The notes beneath the pieces were generated by a model, which was given only the letters and a program-made list of their open reading frames with translations, did no database searches and was not told the origin of the DNA. Below, one piece after another: positions 48,117-55,701 of a DNA stretch of 64,000 bases. How positions within the stretch are numbered: the first letter of the stretch is position 1; each line of letters opens with the position of its first letter. Source of the DNA: FEN-1219 sp036563665 (GTDB taxonomy: Bacteria > Pseudomonadota > Gammaproteobacteria > Steroidobacterales > Rariloculaceae); the NCBI GenBank assembly GCA_036563665.1, contig DATCLY010000043.1, forward strand, positions 16,072 through 80,071. Reading direction: 5' to 3'. Both the position numbers and the translations under genes were made by a program.

Positions 48117-48583
48117 TAGGGGGAGAGCCGCTCCACGCGCGTGAGCCGCAAGTCGAGCTCGTCGCCGATGAACTCGGCGTCGTAATCGATGTAGAGCTCG
48201 GCCGGATAGCCCAGGGTCGCATCGTAGCGCGCGCGCACCGTGGCGCCGCGCTCGATCGCGCTCTCGAGCAGATCGAAGAGACCTTCCATGGTCCAGTAGT
48301 ACTGCAGGTTGCGGTCCTCGGCCGGCACCTCGAGCGCGTAATCCTGGGGCCGGTGACGCACGCGCACGACCTCGCCGCCGCGAATCGTCACCAGCGTCTC
48401 GGGCGGCGCCTCGCGATGGCATTCGCAGAACTTGCGGTAGCCGTACTCGTAGTCGCCGAGCGCCGCGGCCCGCCACCGCGCGCGGGCGGCCTCGAGCTCG
48501 GCCGCGGGCCCTTCGGCGGCCGCGGCGGCGCCGGCGAGCGCGCCGCCGAGCACGAGGAGGCTTAGGAGCATTCGCGTCGTCAT
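48116..48583 (-). CDS. DUF6174-like secreted protein
   Basis: The product is 155 aa. The ATG at 48581-48583 gives a good signal peptide (MLLSLLVLGGALAGAAAAA); a GTG three codons earlier is possible. The segment WRAAALGDYEYGYRKFCECHREAPPE, with its CEC pair, and VTIRGGEVVRVRH resemble DUF6174 proteins, whose role is unknown. The rest (TMEGLFDLLESAIERGATVRARYDATLGYP) agrees with that family. It overlaps the membrane protein downstream by one base. Confidence 0.72.
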   Translation of the reverse strand: MTTRMLLSLLVLGGALAGAAAAAEGPAAELEAARARWRAAALGDYEYGYRKFCECHREAPPETLVTIRGGEVVRVRHRPQDYALEVPAEDRNLQYYWTMEGLFDLLESAIERGATVRARYDATLGYPAELYIDYDAEFIGDELDLRLTRVERLSP

Positions 48584-48646
48584 CGGTTGCACCGGCTTCG
48601 CTTCACGACCGCCGCATGATACAGCGCGTCCGCGCCGTGCGGCATC

Positions 48647-48829
48647 TCACTCGAGGATGCAGTGCCGCGCGAAGTCGAGCGCTTCGTTCGCCGTCCAGTC
48701 GCCCCGCGGCTTCTCGCGCATCGCCTCGCACCAGCGCGGCGAGCCCACCTCGGGCGCGCAGCCGGCGAGGACCGCGACGCCGAGCGCGCAGAGCCATACG
48801 AGCCTCAGAGCAGGCAGCAGCGTGTGCAT
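48647..48829 (-). CDS. DUF3012 small lipoprotein
   Basis: The product is 60 aa. The ATG at 48827-48829 follows an AAGGAAA ribosome site. A lipoprotein signal ends in LAGC near residue 21. The short mature part APEVGSPRWCEAMREKPRGD-WTANEALDFARHC is the DUF3012 pattern, with two cysteines. Such lipoproteins are widespread in gammaproteobacteria and have no assigned function. Genes on either side lie on the same strand. Confidence 0.85.
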   Translation of the reverse strand: MHTLLPALRLVWLCALGVAVLAGCAPEVGSPRWCEAMREKPRGDWTANEALDFARHCILE

Positions 48830-48865
48830 GTCGTTTCCTTCTGCAAAAAGCCGGCGCACGGGCGC

Positions 48866-49246
48866 TCAAGGCAGCGGCGGCAGCTCCGCGACGTGCTGCT
48901 CCCAGTGCGCGCCGTCGAACGGGGTGACGGTCATGCCGCGCACGGTGCCGGGGTCCAGGCAGCGGGCGTTCACGCTGATCCCGTCGGGATGCGAGCGCGG
49001 CACGTAGAACGATTTGACGCCGCAGTAGCGGCAGAACAGGTGCCGCGCGGTGCCGGTATTGAAGCGGTAGCACGTGAGATGCTCTTCCCCCGTGAGCAGC
49101 GTGAAATCGCTGCGCGGCACGATGAAATGCAGGTACCCCACCTTGGAGCAGATCGAGCAGTTGCACTCCGTCACCGCGAGCTCCGCCGGCCCGCGCACCG
49201 CGAAGCGCACGCGGCCGCAATGGCAGCCGCCGAAATGCGTGGTCAT
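48866..49246 (-). CDS. GFA-family zinc protein
   Basis: The product is 126 aa. The zinc ligands of the GFA/CENP-V fold are complete: GGCHCGRVRF, ECNCSICSKVGYLHF and FCRYCGVKSFY. Members were named for glutathione-dependent formaldehyde activation, but most, like this one, are of uncertain substrate; S-hydroxymethyl-glutathione or other thiol adducts are possible. It overlaps the small membrane protein upstream by four bases, so the pair is coupled. Confidence 0.9.
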   Translation of the reverse strand: MTTHFGGCHCGRVRFAVRGPAELAVTECNCSICSKVGYLHFIVPRSDFTLLTGEEHLTCYRFNTGTARHLFCRYCGVKSFYVPRSHPDGISVNARCLDPGTVRGMTVTPFDGAHWEQHVAELPPLP

Positions 49247-49623
49247 TGCCGCACCTCACCGCCCGCCTCGGCGGGCACCTTGTCCGTCATGCGGCGCGCG
49301 GCGAAGACGAGCGCCGCCGCGACCGGAAACCCGAAGTCGAGCATCGCGACGTAGCGCAGCCAGTGATCCGTCGTGAGCCAGAAGAAGCCCACGGGGAAGA
49401 ACGACGCGAGGAACACGAGCACGAGCACGACCGCGTGCCCGCGATGCGCGGCGATGGCGCCGATCAGCGCTAACAGCGCCATCAGCAGCGCGCCGACGAA
49501 GCTCACGCCCGACAGCCGGATGCCGGCCGACGGCACCCACATGGCGTAGCTCCACGCGAGCGCCGCCACCCCGCCGCAGCCGACGCCGACGATCCGGGCG
49601 ATCCAGAGGAGGGTGCGCGCCAC
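49243..49623 (-). CDS. Small four-helix membrane protein, unknown
   Basis: The product is 126 aa with four hydrophobic segments (residues about 4-27, 36-60, 64-83 and 89-108). I recognise no family. It ends within the start of the GFA gene (four-base overlap) and begins just after the sugE stop. It may be co-expressed with both. Confidence 0.7.
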   Translation of the reverse strand: MARTLLWIARIVGVGCGGVAALAWSYAMWVPSAGIRLSGVSFVGALLMALLALIGAIAAHRGHAVVLVLVFLASFFPVGFFWLTTDHWLRYVAMLDFGFPVAAALVFAARRMTDKVPAEAGGEVRQ

Positions 49624-49624
49624 G

Positions 49625-49951
49625 TTAGCTTCCCTGCGCGCCGAACAGGCGCAGCCCCGCGATGCCCATGACGATGAGCACGATGCTCACGATCCGCAAG
49701 GCGTCGCGCGACTCGCCGAAGAACGCCATCCCGAGCGCGGCCACGCCGACCGCGCCGATGCCGGTCCACACCGCGTACGCCGTGCCCACCGGGATCGAGC
49801 GCATGGCGAGCGCGAGCAGCCTGAAGCTCGCCACCATGGCGACGATCGTGAAGACCGACGGCCACAGCCGCGTGAAGCCGTTGCTGAGCTTGAGGCCGAC
49901 GGCCCAGGCGCACTCGAGGAGGCCCGCGACGACCAGATAGAACCACGCCAT
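49625..49951 (-). CDS. sugE: SugE/Gdx small multidrug resistance protein
   Basis: The product is 108 aa with four membrane helices. The essential Glu is in LVVAGLLECAWAVGLK near residue 13. The pattern LWPSVFTIVAMVASFRLLA and PVGTAYAVWTGIGAVGVAALG matches the Gdx (guanidinium exporter, formerly SugE) group better than EmrE. It would work as an antiparallel dimer exchanging guanidinium or quaternary ammonium ions for protons. No guanidine riboswitch is visible upstream. The ATG at 49949-49951 begins MAWFYLVVAG. Confidence 0.9.
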   Translation of the reverse strand: MAWFYLVVAGLLECAWAVGLKLSNGFTRLWPSVFTIVAMVASFRLLALAMRSIPVGTAYAVWTGIGAVGVAALGMAFFGESRDALRIVSIVLIVMGIAGLRLFGAQGS

Positions 49952-49994
49952 GGTGCGGGGAGTGTAGCCGCGCTGCGGCACGCCGCGCGACGGC

Positions 49995-50201
49995 TCAGTC
50001 GGTCGCGATGACGAAGGCGGCCGCGAGCAGCGCGATGCCGACGCCTATGCCCAACCCCGCGCCGATCGCGCCGCCGATGGCCGCGTTGCCGAGCACGGCG
50101 CCGACGAGCAGGCCCACCACGGGGCCCCAGAGCGCGCCGACCGGCAGGGCCCACGCGCCCCAGCGGGGAAACCGCCTCCGCCTGTCCGTCTCGCGGCCCA
50201 T
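49995..50201 (-). CDS. Tiny Gly-rich membrane protein
   Basis: The product is 68 aa. After a basic N-terminus it is almost wholly hydrophobic with glycine zippers (ALWGPVVGLLVGAVLGNAAI, then GGAIGAGLGIGVGIALLAA). It resembles small glycine-zipper membrane proteins, but no family is certain. A chance ORF in GC-rich DNA is not excluded. Confidence 0.5.
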   Translation of the reverse strand: MGRETDRRRRFPRWGAWALPVGALWGPVVGLLVGAVLGNAAIGGAIGAGLGIGVGIALLAAAFVIATD

Positions 50202-50265
50202 CGTGCCGTCCCGCCGGGCGATGACTCCATCATACGCCCCCGGAGCGCGGGCGTCGGCGGGGCGG

Positions 50266-50571
50266 CTAGTACGGCGGGACGTCGCGGCCTTCGACGATCT
50301 CCGTGCGGCGGAAGATGCGCGCCCGGCGCTCGGCCAGGGCCTGCATGCCGGGATCGGCGCGGTACGCGGCGAGGCTCGCGGCGTCGGGGAAGCTCACGAC
50401 GTGCACCTCGAACGGGGCATCCGGCGAGCCCGAGGTGATGCGGATCGCCCGCTCGATCTTGCCGCCGTGGCGCTGCTGGATCTTCGCGATCTCGCGCTCG
50501 AACTCCTCGAATGCGGCCACTTGCCCTTCCTGCAGCCACACGCTCACCACCAGCACCACGCGTTCGCTCAT
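50266..50571 (-). CDS. DUF1330-like dimeric alpha-beta barrel protein
   Basis: The product is 101 aa. Pattern: VVLVVSVWLQEGQVAAFEEFE, later FEVHVVSFPDAASLAAYRADPGMQAL. This fits a ferredoxin-like alpha-beta barrel of the DUF1330/EthD kind. Function is unknown. No signal peptide. It lies 50 bases downstream of a REP half element. Confidence 0.78.
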   Translation of the reverse strand: MSERVVLVVSVWLQEGQVAAFEEFEREIAKIQQRHGGKIERAIRITSGSPDAPFEVHVVSFPDAASLAAYRADPGMQALAERRARIFRRTEIVEGRDVPPY

Positions 50572-50624
50572 CGGTCCTCCTCACGATCAGGCCGGGACGC
50601 CGATTGTGCCCGAAGACGCGGAAG

Positions 50625-50666
50625 ATCGCGGCTCGAAAGCCGCTCCCACCGGCTTCGTTGGGCGCC
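50625..50666. repeat. REP-like element, second copy (left half)
   Basis: Forty-two bases match 8086-8127 with only about five differences, including the core GCGGCTCGAAAGCCGCTCCCAC and GGCTTCGTT. The right arm is lost. It sits between the diguanylate cyclase stop and the DUF1330 gene. Confidence 0.75.
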
Positions 50667-50686
50667 TGCGAGAACCGCGAACGTCG

Positions 50687-51748
50687 TCAGCGCCGCCTGA
50701 AGATCAGCTTGCCCTTGGGGGGCTCGCGGAGCTCCTTGTCCTTGTACATCGCCCGGTCCGCGGCCGTCATGACGGTCTGGAGCGCGATGCCGTCCCGGGG
50801 GAACGTGCCGACGCCGACGCTCACTTTCACCCGGACGATCTTCACGTCCACCTCGAGCGTGGTGGAGAACACCACGTTGCGAATCCGCTGCGCGATCTCC
50901 TCGGCGGCCTCCGCGTTCGCCCCGGGCAGCAGCACGATGAACTCGTCGCCGCCGAAACGCGCCGCGACGTCCGTTTTGCGCGTGATGCGCAGCAGCGCGT
51001 CGCCCACGAGCTTGATCGCGCGATTGCCGGCCTCGTGCCCGAACGTGTCGTTGATGGCCTTCAACCCGTCGAGGTCCACCATGAGCACGGAGTACGACCC
51101 GCCCCCGCGGCTCGCGAGCTCGTGCTCGCGCTCCGCGACCCGTTTGAACGCGCGCATGTTGTAGAGCCCGGTGAGCTCGTCGCGGTCGGACAGCGCGCGG
51201 ATGCGCTCCGTGGCCGTGTTGATGCTCTCGGCGAGCCGCGTGGTGAGCAGCGCCACCAGCACGAACGGCGCGAGCACCGTGAACGCGCCGGTCGCGACCG
51301 CCGGGGTGAGCCCTTGGGCCTCGAGCGCCGCGCTCCCGAGATAGCTCATGGCCACGAGCAGCACGACGAGCACCGTGGCGCGCCTGCCGAGCGCGAGCGC
51401 CGCCGTCACGATGGGCAGCAGATACAGGTTCACCAGCGCGCTCGAGGCCGCCCCGGCGAGCACGACCACGCCCGTCACGAAGGCGATCATGAGCGCGACC
51501 TCGACGCACAGCTTGAGCCGCGGCCGGCCCGCGAGCGGCTTCGCGTAGCGGAACACGAGCACGAGCCCCGCGAACGTCACGAGCGTAGCCAGCATGAGCA
51601 CGTCGGCGGCCAGGTTCGGACTCGCCACGAACAGGTACAGCAGCACGAGGATCAGCAGCAGCCATTCCACCTCGACCACGCTGCGGGCAAAGCCCTGGAG
51701 CTGCGCCTGCTCGATCTCGACGCTGCGAGGCAACGAATCGCGGCTCAT
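50687..51748 (-). CDS. Membrane-bound diguanylate cyclase (GGDEF)
   Basis: The product is 353 aa. Five to six hydrophobic segments fill residues about 28-170, with no recognisable ligand-binding domain. The GGDEF domain is intact: DELTGLYNMRAF, the active site GGDEF at 266-270 and the inhibitory RxxD site RKTD at 257-260, so product inhibition by c-di-GMP is expected. It makes c-di-GMP, which in relatives controls pili and surface attachment. It lies 33 bases after ctpA and is probably co-transcribed with ctpA and envC. Confidence 0.93.
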   Translation of the reverse strand: MSRDSLPRSVEIEQAQLQGFARSVVEVEWLLLILVLLYLFVASPNLAADVLMLATLVTFAGLVLVFRYAKPLAGRPRLKLCVEVALMIAFVTGVVVLAGAASSALVNLYLLPIVTAALALGRRATVLVVLLVAMSYLGSAALEAQGLTPAVATGAFTVLAPFVLVALLTTRLAESINTATERIRALSDRDELTGLYNMRAFKRVAEREHELASRGGGSYSVLMVDLDGLKAINDTFGHEAGNRAIKLVGDALLRITRKTDVAARFGGDEFIVLLPGANAEAAEEIAQRIRNVVFSTTLEVDVKIVRVKVSVGVGTFPRDGIALQTVMTAADRAMYKDKELREPPKGKLIFRRR

Positions 51749-51781
51749 CCGGGTCTTTCGAGACGGGATCGGACGCGCCCG

Positions 51782-53029
51782 TCAGTGGGCGCGGCTCAAC
51801 GATATCGCATTCTCGTAGCCCAGGATGCGAAGTGCTTCGAGAAGCTGGGGGTCTTCGTCCGGTTCCGCGCCGCCCGGCACGCCGCGGTACAGGCGCCGCG
51901 GCTCGGGGGTCGGCACGAGGAGGTCGGGCTCGATGCCGGCGCCGTTGATGGAGCGCCCGGCGGGGGTGATGTAGAGCGACGTGGTGAGCTTCAGCGCGCT
52001 GCCTTCACCGAGCGGCATGACGGTCTGGACCGAGCCCTTGCCGTAGGTGCGCTCCCCCACGAGCCGCGCCCGGGCGTGATCCTGCAGCGCGCCCGCGACG
52101 ATCTCCGACGCCGAGGCCGAGCCGCCGTTCACCAGCACCACGAGGGCCACGTCCTCGAGCTCGTCGCCCGGGCTCGCGTAGCGCTCGAACCGCGCCTGGC
52201 GCACCCGGCCGTTGCCGCGCACGATGAGGCCGCGGGCGAGGAACACGTCCGCCACTTCCACGGCCGCGTCGAGCACGCCGCCGGGGTTGTTGCGCAGATC
52301 GAGCACCACGCCGCGGAGCCCGCCGCGCTCGGACTTGCGCCGCAGCTCCTTGGCGGCCGCCGCGAGCTCCTCCCCCGTGCCCTCCGAGAACGAGTTCACG
52401 CGCACGTAGCCCAGGCCGTTGCCCAGGTACTCGGTGCGCACGGATTTGACGAGGATGGGCGCGCGAGTCAGGGCGAAGCGCAGCGGTCGGTCGACGCCGG
52501 GCCGCAGAACATCGAGCGTGACGGAGGTGCCGGGCGTGCCGCGCATCCGGCTCACGGTGGCCTCGACGTTGTTCTCGTCCACCGGCACGTCGTCCACCGA
52601 CACCACGATGTCGCCTGGCAGGATGCCGGCCCGCTCGGCGGGCGCGCCGTCGAGCGGCGCCACGACCGTGAGCTTGCCGTCGTCCACGGTGACGTCGAGC
52701 CCGACGCCCGTGTAGTTGCCCGTGGTGCTGATCAGGATCTCTTCGTACTGCTTCGCGTCGAGATAGCGCGAGTGGGGGTCGAGCCCCTCGAGGATGCCGC
52801 GGATGGCGCCCTCCACCAGGCGCCGGTCGTCCACGTCGTCCACGTATTCGCGCCGCACGCGGTCGATCACCTCTGCGATCAGCGCCGCGTGCTCGCTCGT
52901 GAGGTCGCGCGTGCGGTGGGCGGCGCGCTCCGCGCGCAGGTCGTTCAGCAGGTTGCCGCCCGCCGATACCGCGAGCCCGAGGACGGTGCCCGCCACCAGT
53001 ACGACGATGCTTCGCGCGCGTAAGCTCAT
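51782..53029 (-). CDS. ctpA: CtpA-type C-terminal processing protease (S41)
   Basis: The product is 415 aa. A signal anchor (SIVVLVAGTVLGLAVSA) leads to the periplasm. A PDZ domain spans about 105-190 (GVGLDVTVDDGKLTVV, AGILPGDIVVSVDD). The Ser-Lys protease core has VLDLRNNPGGVL, the catalytic Ser in NGGSASASE (about 306) and Lys331 in TYGKGSVQ. It trims proteins at their C-terminus and in relatives controls murein hydrolases, which suits its neighbour envC 102 bases upstream. Confidence 0.94.
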   Translation of the reverse strand: MSLRARSIVVLVAGTVLGLAVSAGGNLLNDLRAERAAHRTRDLTSEHAALIAEVIDRVRREYVDDVDDRRLVEGAIRGILEGLDPHSRYLDAKQYEEILISTTGNYTGVGLDVTVDDGKLTVVAPLDGAPAERAGILPGDIVVSVDDVPVDENNVEATVSRMRGTPGTSVTLDVLRPGVDRPLRFALTRAPILVKSVRTEYLGNGLGYVRVNSFSEGTGEELAAAAKELRRKSERGGLRGVVLDLRNNPGGVLDAAVEVADVFLARGLIVRGNGRVRQARFERYASPGDELEDVALVVLVNGGSASASEIVAGALQDHARARLVGERTYGKGSVQTVMPLGEGSALKLTTSLYITPAGRSINGAGIEPDLLVPTPEPRRLYRGVPGGAEPDEDPQLLEALRILGYENAISLSRAH

Positions 53030-53131
53030 GCTCCGCGTCTTCTTGTCTCCGGCTCCCCCTGCGGGACCGAATCCACCTTAGCACAGCGTTTCGGGACGAG
53101 GAAACGCGCGCGCCGTCGGTGCCGAATTTCT

Positions 53132-54289
53132 TTACGGTGCCGCCTTCGCGATCCAGGGGTGGGGGTTCACGGGCTCGCCGTCCTGGCGGATCTCGAAGTA
53201 GAGCGCGGGCCCGGCCCGTCCGCCGCTGTCGCCCACGCGCGCGAGGGGTTCCCCCGGCGCCACCCAGTCGCCGGGCTCCTTGAGCAGCGCCTCGTTGTGC
53301 CCGTAGAGGCTCATGAAGCCGTCGCCGTGATCCACGATGATCAGAAGGCCGAGCCCCGCGAGCCAGTCGGCGAACACCACGCGGCCGTGGTACACGGCCC
53401 GCACGGGCGCGCCACGCTCCGCCTCGAGCAGCACGCCGTTCCACTTGAGCCCCCCCGCGCGGGGCTTGCCGAAGTCCTCCACGATGCGGCCGGCCACGGG
53501 CCAGGCGAGGCGGCCCTTCAAGCGCGGGAACGGCTCGTCCGAGTCCACGGGGAAGGGGGCGAGCGCCTTGGTGAGCTCCGCCACGAGCTCCGCGAGCCGC
53601 GCTTCCTCGCCTCTGAGGCGCTCGACCTCGGCGTCGCCGCGCTGGATGTCGCGTTCGAGCGCCGCGAGCGCGGCTCGCCGCTCGTCGCGGGCGGCTTCCA
53701 GGGCGGCGGCTTCCCGGGCGCGCTGCTGCTCGAGCGCGGCCAGGCGCCGGCCGACCTCCTCGCTCTCGGCCCGCAGCGCAGCGAGGCGCCCGAGCTCCGC
53801 CCGGACCCGCGCGATGCGCTCGCCGCGGGCCCGGTTCACGTAGTCGTAGTAGATCATCATGCGGCCGAGAGACGCCGGATCCTGCTGCGACAGGAGCACC
53901 TTGGCGAGCTCCCCGCGCCCGGTCACGTAGCTCATGCGGACCTGCGCTGCGAGCGCGGCGCGCTCGGCGTCGAGGCGGCGCTCGGCGGCCGCGTGCTCCG
54001 CCGCGAGCTCGCCCTGGCGCGCCTCGGCGGCCGCGAGCTCCGCGCGCACCGCCTCGAGGGCCCGGGACGCCTCGGCCACCTGGAGCTCGCTCTCGCGCAA
54101 GGCCCGGCTGCTGCGCTCCCGCTCGGCCCGGCTCCGCGAGAGCCGCTGCTCGAGCGCCGCGATCTCGGCTCGCACCGCCTCGAGCGCCTGCCGTTCGTCG
54201 CGCTGGCCGGACGCGGGCACCGCCGCGAGGCAAGCGGCGGCCGCCGCGCACGCAGGGAGCAGGCGCCGAATGGTCGCGGGACGATGCAT
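53132..54289 (-). CDS. envC: EnvC-type murein hydrolase activator (degenerate M23)
   Basis: The product is 385 aa. A signal peptide (residues 1-28) is followed by a long coiled coil (about 30-250, Ala/Glu/Arg heptads) and a LytM/M23 domain (about 270-383). Zinc ligands of active M23 enzymes are not kept: the first motif reads LKWNGVLLEA and the last ALYFEIR instead of HLHFE. It should therefore be an activator of AmiA/B-type amidases at the division site, not an enzyme. The start at 54289 is set by the signal peptide; no clear ribosome site. Confidence 0.9.
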   Translation of the reverse strand: MHRPATIRRLLPACAAAAACLAAVPASGQRDERQALEAVRAEIAALEQRLSRSRAERERSSRALRESELQVAEASRALEAVRAELAAAEARQGELAAEHAAAERRLDAERAALAAQVRMSYVTGRGELAKVLLSQQDPASLGRMMIYYDYVNRARGERIARVRAELGRLAALRAESEEVGRRLAALEQQRAREAAALEAARDERRAALAALERDIQRGDAEVERLRGEEARLAELVAELTKALAPFPVDSDEPFPRLKGRLAWPVAGRIVEDFGKPRAGGLKWNGVLLEAERGAPVRAVYHGRVVFADWLAGLGLLIIVDHGDGFMSLYGHNEALLKEPGDWVAPGEPLARVGDSGGRAGPALYFEIRQDGEPVNPHPWIAKAAP

Positions 54290-54351
54290 CGGGGAGGGCA
54301 GTCTAGTGCGTCGGACGGCCGAACTCACGCGTCGGGCGGCCGCAACGGCGC

Positions 54352-54360
54352 TGCTATACT
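54352..54360 (+). promoter_or_regulatory. Extended -10 promoter element (TGCTATACT) for the rhodanese-grxC-secB operon
   Basis: TGN followed by TATACT is an extended -10, five of six to consensus. It lies 31 bases before the ATG, and the discriminator is GC-rich (CTGCGCC). No -35 box is visible, as allowed for extended -10 promoters. Confidence 0.55.
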
Positions 54361-54391
54361 CTGCGCCTTTGCCGGACGGCCGCTTTCGGGC

Positions 54392-54814
54392 ATGGGCCAG
54401 CTTGCCGAGTTCATCAGCAATCATCCCTGGTTGATCACAGGCCTCGTCGTGAGCTGGCTCGCGGTCATGACCTACGAGCTCCGGCTCAAGAGCCAGAGCC
54501 TCACCCACGTGTCGGTCAACGACGCGGTGCGGCTCATCAACAACAAGGGCGCGCTGGTCATCGACGTCCGGGAGCCCGAGGCCTACGCGGCCGGGCACAT
54601 CGTGAACTCGCGGAACATCCCGCTCAAGCAGCTCATGTCGGGCGAGGACGTGGTCAAGAAGCAGAAGAACAAGGTGTTGCTCACCGTCTGCGACCGCGGG
54701 ACGATTTCCGGCAAGGCCGCGATCGCCTTGCGCAAGGCCGGCTACCAGAGCACTTTCAGCTTGAAGGGCGGCCTCGCGGGCTGGCGCGCCGAGAACCTGC
54801 CGCTGGTGAAATAG
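54392..54814 (+). CDS. Membrane-anchored rhodanese-like protein (YibN type)
   Basis: The product is 140 aa. One N-terminal helix (HPWLITGLVVSWLAVMTYEL) anchors a rhodanese domain with VIDVREPEAYAAGHIVNSRNIPL and the active-site loop VCDRGTISGKAA with the persulfide Cys. E. coli YibN occupies the same place before grxC and secB, and the order is kept here. A role in sulfur transfer or protein export quality is proposed but unproven. grxC begins two bases after its stop. Confidence 0.92.
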   Translation: MGQLAEFISNHPWLITGLVVSWLAVMTYELRLKSQSLTHVSVNDAVRLINNKGALVIDVREPEAYAAGHIVNSRNIPLKQLMSGEDVVKKQKNKVLLTVCDRGTISGKAAIALRKAGYQSTFSLKGGLAGWRAENLPLVK

Positions 54815-54816
54815 CC

Positions 54817-55083
54817 ATGCCCCGACCCGCCGTCGTGGTCTATTCTTCGCCTTTCTGCGGCTACTGCGCGGCCGCCAAGCGTCTGCTCACGTCCAAAGGC
54901 GTGGAGTTCACCGAGGTGGACGTCCTGGCGGACCCGGAGCGACGGGCCGAGATGATGCAACGGAGCGGCCGCCGCACCGTGCCGCAGATTTTCATCGGCG
55001 AGCGGCACATCGGCGGCTACGACGACCTCCAGGCGCTCGACGCGCGCGGCGAGCTCGATCCGCTGCTCGCGGCCGACGAGTGA
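54817..55083 (+). CDS. grxC: Glutaredoxin 3, CGYC active site
   Basis: The product is 88 aa. The active site is SPFCGYCAAAKRLL, with Gly in place of the usual Pro of CPYC. The glutathione site TVPQIFIGERHIGGYDDL is normal. It reduces disulfides and glutathionylated proteins in the cytoplasm. Gene order rhodanese-grxC-secB-gpsA is that of E. coli. The CGYC variant occurs in other glutaredoxins and is expected to alter redox potential, which is inference. Confidence 0.95.
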   Translation: MPRPAVVVYSSPFCGYCAAAKRLLTSKGVEFTEVDVLADPERRAEMMQRSGRRTVPQIFIGERHIGGYDDLQALDARGELDPLLAADE

Positions 55084-55128
55084 CGAGACGACACCCTTCC
55101 AACCATTGAACGAACAAGGCACGCCCAC

Positions 55129-55701
55129 ATGGCAGACGAGCAACCACAACAGGCCCCGGCGCGGCAGCTGCTGCTGCAGAAGATCTACATCAAGGATCTG
55201 TCGTTCGAGTCGCCGAAGGCGCCGAACGTATTCACCCTGAACACCGCGCCGCAAACGCAGCTCAACATCCGCTCCAGCGCGCAGACCATCGCCCCGAACG
55301 TCGAGGAGGTCACCCTCACGCTGACGGTCGAGGCGAAGGACAACGACACCACGTTGTTCCTGGTGGAGCTCGCCCAGGCCGGCATCTTCCACATCCAGGG
55401 CTACTCGCCCGAGGAGCGGGCGATGATCGTGGGCAGCTTCTGCCCGAACACGCTGTATCCCTTCGCCCGCGAGGCCATCGCGGACGTGATCGGCAAGGGC
55501 GGCTTCCCGCCGCTGCTGCTGCAGCCGATCAACTTCGATGCGCTCTATGCGCAGGCCGCGCGGCAGCGCGCGGCGCAGCAGAACGGCCCGCAGGCGGTTC
55601 CGCAGGGCGACCAGCCGGTGCCGCAGCCGAGCAGCGGGCAGGCGGCGCAACCGAATGGCCCCGAGTCGGCCCGGCCCGCCGACGGCGGGGAGGCGCATTA
55701 A
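55129..55701 (+). CDS. secB: SecB export chaperone
   Basis: The product is 190 aa. The SecB core occupies residues about 12-145: LLLQKIYIKDLSFESPKAP, ITLNTAPQTQL-like LNTAPQTQLNIRS, GIFHIQG, CPNTLYPFAREAI and GGFPPLLLQPINFDALY. The last 40 residues are a Gln/Pro/Gly-rich tail, longer than in E. coli (155 aa). SecB holds preproteins unfolded and hands them to SecA. Its TAA overlaps or lies within the start of gpsA. Confidence 0.95.
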   Translation: MADEQPQQAPARQLLLQKIYIKDLSFESPKAPNVFTLNTAPQTQLNIRSSAQTIAPNVEEVTLTLTVEAKDNDTTLFLVELAQAGIFHIQGYSPEERAMIVGSFCPNTLYPFAREAIADVIGKGGFPPLLLQPINFDALYAQAARQRAAQQNGPQAVPQGDQPVPQPSSGQAAQPNGPESARPADGGEAH

